From the NCBI GenBank assembly GCA_030762175.1, contig CM060831.1:72919501-72983500 (forward strand): a stretch of 64,000 nt of DNA. Reading direction: 5' to 3'. Positions within the stretch are counted from its first letter, which is position 1; each line of letters opens with the position of its first letter. The notes under the pieces were generated by a model, which was given only the letters and a program-made list of their open reading frames with translations, was not told where the DNA came from and ran no database searches. Positions 1-11,680 of this stretch are shown one piece after another. The translations under genes were made by a program, and so were the position numbers. Source of the DNA: Metallyticus violacea. Lineage: Eukaryota > Arthropoda > Insecta > Mantodea > Metallyticidae.

Positions 1-95
1 CCCGTCCTTGACGAAATTCTTTCAACCATCTTGCAATAGTTCGATATGGTAGAACTTCTCTCCCATTTCTTGTAAACTCAGAATCACTAGATTAG
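1..95 (-). mobile_element. mariner transposase trace (helix-turn-helix), cut by window edge
   Basis: On the minus strand, bases 60 down to 1 read E-V-L-P-Y-R-T-I-A-R-W-L-K-E-F-R-Q-G-R without a stop. This fits the second helix-turn-helix of a mariner transposase, where a 'YRT(V/I)xRWxxxFRxGR' block precedes the linker. The frame runs out of the window at base 1, so the catalytic part would lie to the left. Upstream sequence (bases 60-95) is not clearly coding. A short piece like this could be a chance match, but the match is dense and mariner remnants are common in this window. Confidence 0.5.
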
Positions 96-284
96 CAATG
101 TATTTTTTTTTTTTTCCTATTGCAACGCAGATTTGTGTACAAAATATCAATATATAGTTACTTCGAGACTTTCAACACTGTATATTAAAAAAAATAATTG
201 TTGTTCTATAATATAACATTTAATATTCGCCGCTAAAAGCACTGATTTACATAATTTTTGTAATGTCCTACGATATATATATTT

Positions 285-598
285 AATATAATGAGTCGGT
301 CCTGGTGGTGCAGTGCTAACCATACTTGCCTTCTAAATCCAAGTTCGCGGATTCAAACCCGGCCAGGATCGATGGCTTTTTCGGGCGTAAAAATCCTAAG
401 TATGGCTTCCTTCGGAAGGGAAGTAAAGCCGTGGGTCCCGTGTTGTACATTTACGGCACGATTAGGAACCTCACGCCTGAAAGAGAGGCCTCTGAGCAAA
501 ATTTGTCCGCCGTTTCACGCCGTAAATAGAATGGGACGCTGATGACCCGAGATGTTAAAGAGCGTCCATAAATAAACCAAATCAAAATGAATATAATG
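285..598 (+). mobile_element. SINE-A copy, full length, tRNA-derived
   Basis: The element starts at 294 with gtcggtcctggtggtgcag and ends near 589 after 'aataaaccaaatcaaa'. Its head carries an A box fitting TRGYNNARYGG and a B box fitting GGTTCGAANCC (here slightly decayed), so it comes from a tRNA gene and would be transcribed by RNA polymerase III. The body holds the family hallmarks: 'aagtatggcttccttcggaaggg', 'acggcacga', 'gagaggcctctgagcaaaattt' and the tail 'gttaaagagcgtcc' (each seen in other copies below). A 9-bp direct repeat aatataatg at 285-293 and 590-598 fits a target-site duplication. Open frames of 67 and 83 codons across it are artefacts of the repeat. Confidence 0.88.
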
Positions 599-950
599 CT
601 AGGCATATTATTTATATGTTAAAACCTAAGCTGGTATCTAAAGAGCAATAGAAGACAGCGCATGCAAAATCAAAAGTAAATTAGTAAATCATTAGTAGAT
701 CATTAACGTATAGCAACAGTTTAAGAAGAGAAGGACAAGTGCTCGGAAATGCTTCATTTCTATGTTAGAACACATGTTATGCAACTGTTTAAAGTCCATT
801 AATCATGAGAAACACACAGGAACTGAACGTACCAGCAAACCACATGAAACACTTTCTTACATGAAATGTTCAAAATGCCCTCTTGGTCACATCTGGTTAA
901 GTTGTAATTCTTAGATTCACTGCCAATGTTTCGTATTTCATTTCAACGAA
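599..950. other. No feature seen
   Basis: AT-rich sequence without a long frame, repeat or RNA-gene signature that I can recognise. Confidence 0.5.
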
Positions 951-957
951 GGTGGTA

Positions 958-1030
<73 letters not shown>

Positions 1031-1152
1031 CAGTAGCAGTAGCAGCAGCAGTAAGAGTAGTAATAGTAATAGTAGTAGTAGTAGTAGTAGTAATAGTAGT
1101 AGTAGCAGCAGTAGTAGTAGTAGTAGTAGTAGTTGTTGTTGTTGTTGTAGTA

Positions 1153-1216
<64 letters not shown>

Positions 1217-1385
1217 TGTTGTTGTTGTAGTAGTATAGTAGTAGTAGTAATAGTAGTAGTAGTAGTAGCAGCAGCAGCAGTAGTAGTAGTTGTAGTAGTA
1301 TAGTAGTAGTAGTAGTAATAGTAGTAGTAGTAATAGTAGTAGCAGTAGTAGTAGCAGTAGTAGTAGTAGTAATAGTAGTAGCAGC

Positions 1386-1432
<47 letters not shown>

Positions 1433-1439
1433 CAGCAGC

Positions 1440-1491
<52 letters not shown>
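951..1491 (+). repeat. Long composite trinucleotide microsatellite (AGT/AGC/TTG)
   Basis: About 540 bp of nearly pure three-base repeat. The core is (AGT)n with blocks of (AGC)n, single AAT units and three short (TTG)n blocks near 1132-1147, 1215-1230 and 1290. The blocks recur in the same order (AGT, AGC, AGT, TTG, 'tatagtagt'), so parts of the array seem to have been duplicated as larger units and not only by single-unit slippage. The 67-codon valine-rich frame through it is not a gene. Confidence 0.97.
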
Positions 1492-1769
1492 TTTATTATT
1501 CCAGTTAATTATACATCAAAGTCGCATGGATCGCAAGACCGTTCATGAGTTATAAAATACTTCATTTCTGAAATTAATGACAACAGAAGAAAACAACAAC
1601 AACATTAATAAGAACACCCAAATCTTCAACTCTAAAGAAGCAAATCAGTCGGTATAGTAAAGAACGTGCAAAAATAAAACCATTAAGAGGATAATGTAAA
1701 AGGGTAGATGATTAAGTAACGCACAACAATATTTAAAAAAAAAAAGTATTAGTTAAGACAAAATATTGC

Positions 1770-2580
1770 ATACCGAATGAAGCCATGTCTCTTAGCTACT
1801 TTTCAACAAAGACGCCAAATTTCTCAACACATTTCTCCCATTGTGGAACTAGTTTCAATATAACTTGTTCATAAAACTTTTTTTTTTTGGGACTATGGCC
1901 ATCTGCGCTAGGTCGATCGCACTTCTTCATCGGAATTGAAGCTTTGGCCGCCTAAGAATTTCTTCATTAGACAGACGAATGTCCGAGGATGCAAGGTCTG
2001 GACTGTATGGTGAATGCCGGAGCATCTCCCAACCAAATTTCGCGATTTTGGTACGGACAGAAGCCGCAACATGGGGGGCGAGCATCGACATGGAGCAATC
2101 TGACATTTGCAGCGTCGCGTTTATTGCGAAGGGCACGGTACAACTTCAATGTTCTTCCATATGATGCAGCATTCACAGTGGTCCCTTGTGTACCAGTAAG
2201 AAATTCTACCAACCGAACATCATGCATATCCCAGAACATTGTCACTAAAACCTTTTTCGCAGATTGTGTCACCTTTAATTTTTTCTTTGCTGGAGAATCG
2301 GGATGTTTCCACTACATTGAGGTCTGTTATGTTTTAGGCCTGTAGTGGCAGCAGTCACGGCATGCCCTTCTGCAGCAAACCCGTAATTAGTGCAAGCATG
2401 TCATCATTTACTCGCCTTTCTGGTCATCTGTCAGGTTTTTGGTATCCAGCGCGCACTAACTTTAGGATACTATATCGCACACCGTACCGTAATAAATGTT
2501 GAACATCTCTGACAAGGTTCGCAGATGGGTCTGCCGGTCGTTTAGATTTGCATTCTCACTGGCTGTGCCATTTCGTTGAG
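1770..2580 (-). mobile_element. mariner-like transposase fossil
   Basis: Read from about 2580 to 1770, this is a decayed mariner transposase. From 2272 downward a frame reads K-K-V-L-V-T-M-F-W-D, then V-E-F-L-T-G and T-T-V-N-A-A-S-Y, then L-L-H-V-D-A-R-P-P where intact members have HDNARPH. A second frame carries F-G-W-E-M-L-R-H-S-P-Y-S-P-D-L-A-S-S-D, the block with the third catalytic Asp. Below 1960 the C-terminal region is readable as G-G-Q-S-F-N-S-D-E-E-V and later F-Y-E-Q-V-I-L-K-L-V. At least one frameshift, several stops and the changed second-Asp motif show it is dead. The N-terminal part above 2350 is hard to follow. Confidence 0.82.
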
Positions 2581-3830
2581 TTGCAGTTGTTACCGGTAGT
2601 CCGGAATGTGGCGAGTCAACAAGGTCACACAGCCTCTTTTAAAACATGTGTACCATCTGAAGATGTTGCTACGATCCAAACAGTTTATCGCAAAAGATCT
2701 TGTTCCTCAACATGAAGTAAAATAAGGCCACCAAAGAAATTTGAAGAAGAATATGAAAACTGTGCAAGAAACTCCGTAACAGCAAAGTTCCCAGCCAGAT
2801 AAATCAAAGTATAACAACGCTAAACAGTATGAAAATGCTGGAATCCTTGAAAGTTATCCCCGATATGGAATGTGTGGGTTAATCAACCAGTATAAAAATA
2901 GCTTGTAAACTTTTGGTGGAGGAAACTCTATTTATGTCAGAGTTTTAGGTGCGTGTATGAAATTAAATCGAAAATAAGGATATTTTGGGGTAAACGAAGT
3001 GATAATACACACGCACTTTGAGGCTCAACTATACTGGCTTCCTCCAGTTCGCAGTCGCGCTGTCAGTCCGTAGCTCAAATAATCTCATTGCTGATTGCTA
3101 CAGCTCATTCGCCTACGTAAGATTCGCACCCTTAACTGTCACTTTCCCTGTAATACTACGAAAACACTTTAAGGAAGCTAGTCCATGTTGAATGCTACGC
3201 GACAGAACGACTGCCTCACAGAGGTGTTGCAAAGACGTCTGCGGAAAACACAAAATGTCTCGGTCAATTTGGCGAAGAGCAAGCAGGCGGTTTCAAAATG
3301 CAGTTACTAACACACAATAATTAATAACATTAGCGCATAAATAACAAAGAAACGTATTATATTTCTCTCTTAACTACAAAATGAATTATCATAATAGAGA
3401 CAGAAATAAAATTTGCTACTATAACACCAAACTGCAGGAGCAGCTATCAGGCAGTTGTTGGAAGGAAGTTTGTGATTTCACATTGTGATAGTTGATGGTT
3501 CTGCAGTAAGCAATTGCTGTAAACAGTTTTGTGGTTTTCGGGAGTTTCTGTTTTCGTTCAGCTCATTGTATAAAATGAAGTCCATGTTGATTCTGAGATC
3601 AAATCTTTCCCGACTCGAGGTGCACAACTGCTTAATGTTATTATATCTTGAGCTTCCAGAATGTTACAAGAACATCTTCGTATTTTGCGTACTAAATTAA
3701 CGTCGGCGGCCAAGGCATAGCATCAGGAGGCATCCAGATGGTTATGGTTCCAATAAACACGTCGGTAAATCCATGCAGCGCAGTTGTTTTCTCCTAAACA
3801 CCCTTTCTCTTCTAATCCGTGACGTTATCT
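2581..3830. other. No clear feature; GC-richer patch near 3000-3260
   Basis: No recognisable gene. A patch around 3000-3260 is richer in G+C than its surroundings and may be the decayed 5' part of the neighbouring mariner or another repeat, but I see no diagnostic motif. The 71-codon frame at 3485-3700 has no recognisable content. Confidence 0.4.
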
Positions 3831-4092
3831 CCACGGGTGGCCGAGGTCGTTAAGGTGCAGACTAGTGAGCAGGAAGTATGGGGTTCGAAACCCGCCAGGA
3901 CCGTCCTCCATGTTTTTTTCAGGTTTTCCTCAGTCCTCATAAGTGGCAAATGCCGGGGAGGTACCCTAAACTTAGGCCTGGAACGTTTCCTTCCTTAAAA
4001 ATAAATCATTTCCCAATATATACTTTCATCTCATGTATCACCAGTGTCCATCGCTTGTGATGCCTCTGTAGTAAAAACGGGCGTTAAACACT
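3831..4092 (+). mobile_element. SINE-B copy, tRNA-Leu/Ser-like head
   Basis: The element begins ccacgggtggccgaggtcgt and carries an A box (tggccgaggtcg) and a B box (ggttcgaaacc). The wording of the A-box arm, 'ggccgagg..gttaaggcg', is typical of tRNA-Leu/Ser genes. The body has 'ttttcctcagtcctcat', 'ggcaaatgccgggga', 'cttaggcctggaac' and 'catctcatgtatca', and the 3' end is 'aaaaacgggcgttaaacac'. No clear target-site duplication is seen here. Confidence 0.85.
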
Positions 4093-5279
4093 ATACATCG
4101 ATTCCGGCGATGTTAAAGACTAAATCAACAACTTCTATTCAGCGACTCCGAGAACTCGAAACAGCAGAATCGGGGCCTGTAGGTTATCGTCATGTGCGAC
4201 GATTAATCGCTCTGTGACAAAACAAAACAGCTACGCAGTACAACTATGTAAGTAGTTATAAAGAAATTAAAATTGCACGAATGAAATCTCTCCAGACTTT
4301 TACTGTACTTAATAAAGACGGTGTCTATAGGTTTGTTTAATACCCTTATGACCTAATTCACCTCTCATTCCCGTAAAAGTGCAAGACATGGACTCACAAT
4401 CATGCCTCTTTGCCGCCTTCTTGCCCATTTCCAGCAGAAGTGCCATTAAAACTCTACAAACATTCGTTTTATGAAAAATTCAATACTCTAAGTAGAACAT
4501 CGTACAGTACGAGATTCTGTACCAAGTGCAGGGTATTTGGGACATGTAAACCACATATTTTGTATACAAGTTGATAAGCCTCTCACAAAAGGATATTTTG
4601 TTCTGCCATTCCACTATGATAAATGCAAAGGTTGACGTCGTTTATTCAGATGAAAAGTGTTGCAGAAGTAATGAACAACTAATAAAATATACCTATACAT
4701 TATTGTGGCTGCAGAAATGTTAAATCTAAGCCAGATACGCGAAAATAATTAAGATGGCGCTTTGAAACACAAACGATTAAGCAGTTGAAAAGGCAAAATA
4801 CTGAATATTATCAAAGTATATATTTAAAAAGCTAATATTTTTACAGCATATGCGTTTCCTCCAGCAATGAAGCCCATTGATGATGATGCAAATTGTGCTT
4901 TTTGCCTTGGTACAGATTCTGTAAAACTCTTCACCTGCTTAACCTTTCTGTCATTATATCTTTTCAGATAGTTCCAAACATTTCCACAATGTTTGTTTTA
5001 TTATTAGCAAACATTTATATTATTGTCCCAAATTATTCTCTTTGCCACCCTCAGCGAACTTAAGTTTTTTCAATATTAATTTTGAAAATTAAATCAAGAA
5101 ATGCAGTGAGAGCAGTTTAGAAGTCCCGCCACTTAAATCGGTCGATCAGTGGGCCTACATTCAACCAATCAGTGAGATACCGCACGCGCGACACACACAG
5201 CTCCATTCTTTCTTCCAGTCAGTTGTGAGCGGGATTTCGACATAGTCGGGCAGTTGTGTTGTGCTGTCGGAGTAGATTT
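4093..5279. other. No clear feature
   Basis: AT-rich; no frame or repeat recognised. The short GC-richer stretch at 5140-5279 leads into the transposon remnant that follows and may be its 5' untranslated part. Confidence 0.4.
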
Positions 5280-5840
5280 TATCTTCAAGGCATACATCAG
5301 GTGCAGAAAGTTGTGAGGTTGAACGAGACAGGCATTTAGAAGTAAATTTCCTGGCACCAGGCTAGTGCAGAAATTTAATGAAACAGGTTCTGTTACTTAT
5401 TGAAAAATATTCGAAGAATGATCATCAATCCATGACGGAATTGCGTCGTATATTTGAATCCAGAATTGCTGGTCCTATTTAATGGACACCTCTTTCTCCA
5501 AATCTTATGGTTTGCGATTTTATCTTTTGAAGGGGGAGCAATATTCAACTAACACTGGAGGTATTTAAAACAAATATTTGAAACGAAGTTAAGCCTGTTG
5601 GTGAGTGGGAACTGATGTTTTTCTATAAGAAGATAAGGCTTGTGTGCCAGCACCTACTACAAAGAGATGAGTATCGAATTATATTATTTAATATGTAGTA
5701 TCTAAGCTTTAAAATGATGTGGAACTTGAGCGCGGCGAGGTTATGCAAGAAATACCGGCGACAATGTGGGATCGGAACGCCAACCGGCTGAAATATATAT
5801 CGGGGCTTTTAAACTGCCCTCACTGAAGAATACCTGCTGT
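5280..5840 (+). mobile_element. Internally deleted DDE transposon (family E), N- and C-terminal pieces joined
   Basis: The left part (about 5318-5394) reads F-R-S-K-F-P-G-T-R-L-V-Q-K-F-N-E-T-G-S-V, the DNA-binding region of a mariner/Tc1-like transposase. Only about 70 bases later the frame gives W-T-P-L-S-P-N-L-M-V-C-D-F-I-F, which matches the late catalytic block 'WPPRSPDLxxCDFFLWG', followed by Y-S-T-N-T where relatives have YxxNPxTL. The middle of the transposase is missing, so this is a deletion derivative. The 3' region, about 5700-5836, aligns by eye with 21258-21392, which defines a family. Several stops; not functional. Confidence 0.66.
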
Positions 5841-6696
5841 ACTTTAAGTTGTTATGTACATTATAATAACTGAATCAGAAGTTACAGAATAATGTCATAT
5901 TTAGCATAATACGTTGCATAATAACATTTTTTTATTTATATAATTTTTTGCTTAGAAATTCATTATTTCCAGAGTCCTACCAACGCTGTCTTAGCATAAA
6001 AACAAAACATCATTTACGCTTTATATAAGCAGATCCAACTTTTGTGTATTTTCATAAATCGTTATGCTTTTGTTTATTCTGAGAGCTGAGGCTTTGGTTG
6101 CATGATCCCTATCCTCTGCGTCAATCATATTTATACGGTGATTTTAAACGTTTATATATCATACAGTTCTTCGAGACAAAGCTTTTTTTCCTTTACTATT
6201 GCAATAGGAAATTACGAAGACTCAGGGGGAAAATAAGGGAATTTATAAAAAAAAATGAGCGCTTTAATTTTATAAAAAAATAAAATAAAAAATAATAGAT
6301 GTGATATTTCAGAAGATGTGCTTAACTGAAGGCTATAAATCAGCAAAATCTTCAGGACTATAGACTTCCGCAATTACTTAAAATAATGTCTATACGTATA
6401 CGAAATTTTAGCTTTTAACATGCGTTCTAATTAACCAGCTACATTATTTTCTAAAATACTCTGTAAGATTGTTGAGTTGCATCAAATAGTTAACCTTAAT
6501 ATATGATGGGCTCATACTACAAGACCTAAAAACCGATTGCGGATATAGCTCAGATTATTCCATAGTTTGTCCTCTTTCGCCAGGAATGGTACATATCACA
6601 GCTGATGTATACAGTACATCACATACATTAATTTTGCTCTTTTGTGTAAAGTACAAACATCATCATTTATATTAAACGTTTGTGTATAAAAGGATA

Positions 6697-6701
<5 letters not shown>
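5841..6701. other. No feature seen
   Basis: AT-rich. No coding or repeat signature recognised; the 61-codon frame at 6098-6283 is low complexity at its end. Confidence 0.45.

Positions 6702-6728
<27 letters not shown>
6702..6728 (+). repeat. 27-base poly(A) run
   Basis: An uninterrupted A run directly before a transposase-like trace. It could be an old retroposon tail or plain slippage; no matching element head is seen upstream. Confidence 0.9.
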
Positions 6729-6731
<3 letters not shown>

Positions 6732-6925
6732 TACTGCCAATCTCTTCCAGATAGAGAAACGGTTCGCTAACATCTTTAAAAGTTACGAGAAAGAGCTAGA
6801 ACCACTCAATAACAAGACACATGTTCCCAACCACCGTATTCTTATGGAAGAAAAGTTAAATAGCCTACGCAGATTCCCGCAATGTATTGTCTCTGAGGGG
6901 CATCATTTGCAACATTACTTGTAAC
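6729..6925 (+). mobile_element. DDE transposase N-terminal trace (family F)
   Basis: The frame reads F-A-N-I-F-K-S-Y-E-K-E-L, then N-N-K-T-H-V-P-N-H-R-I-L-M-E-E-K-L-N. Intact relatives carry 'VRxLVxKFxxTGSLxDKKHVRNRPVLTEEKLxxV' in the DNA-binding region of a mariner-like transposase. The DNA aligns by eye with the minus strand of 10500-10700 (for example, both contain 'ttcttatggaagaaa' and a shared 'caaga.acatgttcc' word). Catalytic regions are absent. Confidence 0.6.
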
Positions 6926-7685
6926 AAAGAATATTGCTATTATTATCAGTTTTAAATATATTAACGATTTATGATTTCAGTAGAAATATAAAGTCTAAAT
7001 AAAAATGCTAATTTTACGTGATTGCAGCGCCTGCGCTTCCACAGAAAGCGCGGCGCTCAAGCCCGAACCTGTAAAACCTCATTGTATGTATATATAAACT
7101 TTCACACTATCTTATGTGAATAAAAATATAAGACAAGTCAAATCTATGCATAATATACCCATAATAAACTTATCCAATTACATTTATAATGCTCTACATA
7201 CTCAATGTGTTGCATTTATATTCCTCTATTAAAAACGTATTTGGTACAATTATATTTTATAGAATTAAAAAGTTTATATAATTTAGTAATTGTATTTCTT
7301 CAGGGAGTTCATTTTTCTTGTGTATTAGATTATATGAATTTATGTTATAATGTTTGTTAAATCTTTATCCACACAAATAATACGTTATGGTTTATTGATG
7401 TGGCATAGATTAATTAAAAAAGTAGCTGCAGAGTGTTTATATTTAATTGTCTTACTAACTTAATTTTTTTTCTATTGTGCATATTCCTTGAAAAGTCATG
7501 GCAAAAATCAATAAATATTTTTCACCACAATAATATATATTAAGTGATTGTGGACAAATGAAAGATGTTTAAAATAGAGCAAAACAAGAATAGTCTAAAC
7601 TTTAAAGAACAAGATTTTGAGTGAAGGAACAACTTACATTGTTTTATAATTACGGAATTATGGGAGACTAATGCTGCATTATTGA
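6926..7685. other. No feature seen
   Basis: Very AT-rich; nothing recognised. Confidence 0.5.
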
Positions 7686-8215
7686 CCTGGGTGGCTTAGA
7701 AGGTAACGCATGAGATGCACATTCAAGGGGTCCTGCGTTAAAATTCCTTGAAGCCGGTCATCCTGTCCCAAGGTTTTCTATCGTTCTTCTAGTCGATCAG
7801 GCGAATCCTGGATAGGATATTTACATTTCGCAAAATTTCACTCTTCTATTTCATTATATTTTATTCCGTTAGTTCTGTTACAGGTGCGAAAGTTCCATGG
7901 AGGTGCGTTGGTGAGGTGTGATGGTATCTTGTACCATGTACCTTGGAAGATTTCGAGCCGGGTTCCAATATGGAAGCGAACCTTCTGAGGTAACCATGCT
8001 CTATCGGCGTCAAGATGTTCTATAGAAAATATCAGAATCGTGTTAATTTCCGCGCAGTCACCATCTGGGTGCCCGGTGTTTCCTTCACTTCGTCCCTTCC
8101 TCTCGGAAGGGCTCCTATTGTGGACGTACGCAAAAAGCGCCATCCATGAGCAAGGCTTAAGTATTGAAGCACCCTCCTACGCCCAAACAATGCAATGCAA
8201 TCCAAACCAAACTAA
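7686..8215 (+). mobile_element. Possible third SINE-like repeat (family C)
   Basis: A tRNA-like head is suggested by ggtggcttagaaggtaacgc, whose tggcttagaagg fits the A-box consensus, followed at about the right distance by a weak B box (gcgttaaaattcc). The body has several short GC-rich words, including 'ctctatcggcgtcaagatgttctat', and ends in a 'tgcaatgcaatccaaacc' tail. There is only one copy in the window, so family membership cannot be shown here. The frames of 82 and 101 codons across it look accidental. Confidence 0.4.
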
Positions 8216-10489
8216 TACTGTATTAGTTTACATTAGGTTACTTAAATTCCTAACAATTTCATCGCAATACTACTTAAACTTTTGTTAAAAATGTAGACAC
8301 CATTGTTATTAAACTTAATGACTATACAAGAGAAGGAAGACGATTCTTTTTATTACAAATTTTTCTGCCATCAAATTGCAAAATGTCCCACAATTGTTTA
8401 ACTTAGTTCATTGCACTTTACACCTGTTTAATTCCCTTTGGTTGTTGACACCGTTAGTACTTTGTTTTCAAACATTCCTAGAGGTAAGCGAGTTGTTAAA
8501 TGCTTTAGGAGCATGCAATTCAACCTGCCTGGCATAAACAGTAATAATTACTGCTTAGCGACGTACCAAACAGCCTTTTCGTGTCTGAATAAGATAGTGA
8601 ACATGAACAAAGCAGATATGGTACGTCGTGTTTCTAAGTGCCTCATATACTGTAATGCCTGGGTTAAGGTGTGTATTTTATTTTTCTAGATGTAAATTAG
8701 AATATATTTCTTGTTTGGTCTGATCGCAATATCAAAAGAATGAGGAAAGAAAATATTTTCCCTATATATTTAAAAAATAGAATTTACACTTATAAATGAG
8801 ATCTGGCTTGCCATTGAGCTGAGTTGTTGCAAAACTGAAGAGTACAATTTTCATGAATACTGAGGGAAATATGTTGAATGCAAAATTATATAGTTTTTCA
8901 AAGAAAAATATTATTGGGCTAGAAAAATTACAAAAATGTAAATTAAAGTAGGCCGTTATTACATTTACTTTTCATTAGTGTCTAAATTGCATGTGTGTTA
9001 TTAATTTGCAATTTCATAATTAGCCTGATGGGCACAGAACGCTTTGAAATATATTGTTTTAAAAATAAAAAAACTAACATGTAATAACTTTTATGGGCCT
9101 TTTAAGGCACCATTATCGCCATATCTGTTTCGTTTATCATAAAGACGTTAACAATTAAAGACAACACTTGATGACATTATGTAACAAACGTTTCAGGTGC
9201 AAATGGTAATAATTTACATTAGGTATTAATAAATATTTACTTCCGTATCATTTATTTTGTTTATAGTTTTAATGTATATAATGTCAATAGGCCAAACTAT
9301 ATCATGTTAATTTTTAAAAATGGTATCGAATTTCGTAATGCTCTACAAAACTGTATTCACATGCTATCTAGAGATGAAACGAGTTAACTTAAGTTCGGCA
9401 TGTTTTACTACAGAAGGCAAGAGAAACTATTTTATTTTGTGGATTTATCAAAGAATAACTATGCAACACTATGTTTTATCCTGATTCTTGAAGCTTCCTC
9501 TACAGATAGAAGTTAGGTGATGTCTGCACAAAGAAAAGTGCATAATATTAAAGTTGTGGCGCTAAAGGTCTACATATACTTTAGGTTATATATGAATTTA
9601 AATCAGTACATAAATGTTTAACAACACCCTTTACATCTTGTTCTAATATCTCAATATAATACTTAATGAATATTTATCATTTAGACAGATTTTTAAATTT
9701 AGATTAATATTGTATATTTTTTGCCCACTGTTAGTTATGAAAAAAGAGGTAACACTAATTAGCTCAACCGTTCCTAATAATGTCAATATTAATTTTTTTC
9801 TAATTCAGTTGTATTTTATATCCAATATAAAATATCACCCATTTTCTTGAGCTATAGACTTCAATGATGGGATAATTGTATTTGGGTAGCTTACACTATT
9901 GAAAATTTTGCTTTTTAATTAAATATTACTTAATATGTGGTTGTAAGCATTTTAAATATAGTTTTTCATTTTAATTTTAGAAATAAATGGTATGTTTGGT
10001 ATAGAGAACGCCCAATTGTAGTAACAATTATTTTACGGGTTATTTAAATTCTAAAAATAACTAAATTCCCAACATATTTTGATTCTGTACTTAAGAATGA
10101 ATCCTTAGAATTATAGTTTTATGGGGAAATCATTTATAATCCTTAAGTTCTCTCGGCAGCTTGTTTTTCTAACATTTAATAAATGTTCTATTTGATTGTT
10201 CCGCAACGCAGGACTCGAAATGTGTGTCTGTATACTTTTTATTTATGCAATTTAACATTTAGCTTAACTTTTCATTGTATTTTTATTCTTCTCACCTGTA
10301 CCCTTTGTATATGGTATAACCAAAATAAAATATTCGACATCGGCAGTCAAGTTATGTGAAAGAAGGGGTCGCCTGTACCGGCTGTTACCGTGGAAGAGCA
10401 GCCGACGCAATCGGAAAAAGGAAGATAGTCGCTGTGCCTGAAGTTATTAACATATTTTTTGTATTTATAAGCATAAAATTATATTGCAT
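8216..10489. other. No clear feature; small GC-rich patch at 10370-10440
   Basis: More than 2 kb of AT-rich sequence. The 83-codon frame at 8438-8689 has no recognisable motif. A compact GC-rich patch (10370-10440) stands out but carries no motif I can name. Confidence 0.45.
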
Positions 10490-10985
10490 TTAAAACTTGT
10501 AATAATAAATATTAACATCTATTATAAGAGTTCTTTCAGCGACAACACATTGTTGGCATTTACGTAGGAAAGTTGTATATTTAATGTAACATTTCTTCCA
10601 TAAGAACAGGACGGTTCGGAACATGTTTCTTGTCTGAGAGATCCTGCTTTTATAAGTTTTTAACAAGTTGGCGAACAGTTCCTTTACCTGAAACATCATT
10701 CTCATATATTTTGTTGCGAATAGCATTAGCACTTCTCTGTAAGACTTTATCTTCAAACACATAAAAACCCGTTCATCAAGACTATATGAATGTACTGGCA
10801 AAACAAAAGAAGAACAATTAAAAACAATGAAAGAATAGAATAACACACGAACGCAAAACCACTCGTTAACAAACCCTCTTTCAAACAAACAACAAGCTGC
10901 TATCTGGCAATGCATTATATGGCCTTGACGGCTAACTTCTCCCAATACCCAGCCACGATATGTCCCCCCGTAACTTAACATATAC
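10490..10985 (-). mobile_element. DDE transposase 5' half (family F), degenerate
   Basis: From about 10981 downward on the minus strand. One frame runs 163 codons but mixes signals. In the shifted frame it reads G-T-V-R-Q-L-V-K-N-L, then D-L-S-D-K-K-H-V-P-N-R-P-V-L-M-E-E-M-L, a mariner-like DNA-binding region. An N-terminal piece D-E-R-V-F-M-C-L lies upstream. It is the same family as the piece at 6729-6925. The catalytic half is absent after 10490. The sequence gttaagttacggggggac near 10985 may be the 5' terminus. Confidence 0.6.
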
Positions 10986-11680
10986 AGAGATTCAAGAAAG
11001 ATTGGATTGAGCTGACTTCAACAAAAATACTTTTTCTCCGAGCTTAACCATTTTGCCTTTTTGAACCCCAAAATATTTAAAAACAGAATATATCACAAAA
11101 ATACAAATGTCATAAGTTGTAAATTTAAACATTTTAGTTGCCACTACTATTATGCTACTATGAATAAATAATAGTTCTAATTTTTTGTTTTCTTGAAAAA
11201 TGTTATAATTTTCTATTTTCAAGATGAAAATTCAAGTAGGATAAATAAAAATACAAAATATAGAAGGTCAGGGTTAGGATTAGCACATTATGTGCAGTAA
11301 AATTCCTGATGCAGACATTTCCCCAAGTTATAATCATTTCATATATCTTAAACTTACAATTATGTTTACATTCTATTTCTATGACGAAAACACACATCAC
11401 AGACAGCGAATTCTATCAGGGTTTCAAAAATGTATACACACTTTCACAGTAGATATCTATTTAATATATTTGAAAGTTGGACCGAAAAACAACAGTAATA
11501 TGTAGTATGATGTCCTGTAAACAGTTATGACTTACATACATTATGATAGCGTTGTTATGTGACAGGTAAATCAACAATTAACAAATGAAGCCAAGATTAT
11601 CGTATTGATCGGATTAAGTAAAGGAACCGATAACTGGAATAACTGAATGTCTACTGGTTTACAAACAATCCGCATGTTAT
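10986..11680. other. No clear feature
   Basis: AT-rich, with several overlapping 65-76-codon frames on both strands that look like chance frames in AT-rich DNA. Confidence 0.45.

Noticed and set aside
952..1155. 67-codon valine-rich open frame
   Set aside because: It is a translation of the AGT microsatellite and has no gene features.
951..1491. CRISPR array
   Set aside because: The repeat is a three-base microsatellite with no spacers, in a eukaryotic setting.
3831..3905. Functional tRNA-Leu/Ser gene
   Set aside because: A and B boxes are present, but the sequence continues into a SINE body shared by four other copies and lacks a foldable acceptor stem.
5169..5357. 62-codon minus-strand frame as a gene
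   Set aside because: The plus strand carries a transposase N-terminal trace over the same bases.
10490..10981. 163-codon minus-strand open frame as a gene
   Set aside because: The recognisable transposase words lie in a shifted frame, so the long frame is accidental over a decayed transposon.
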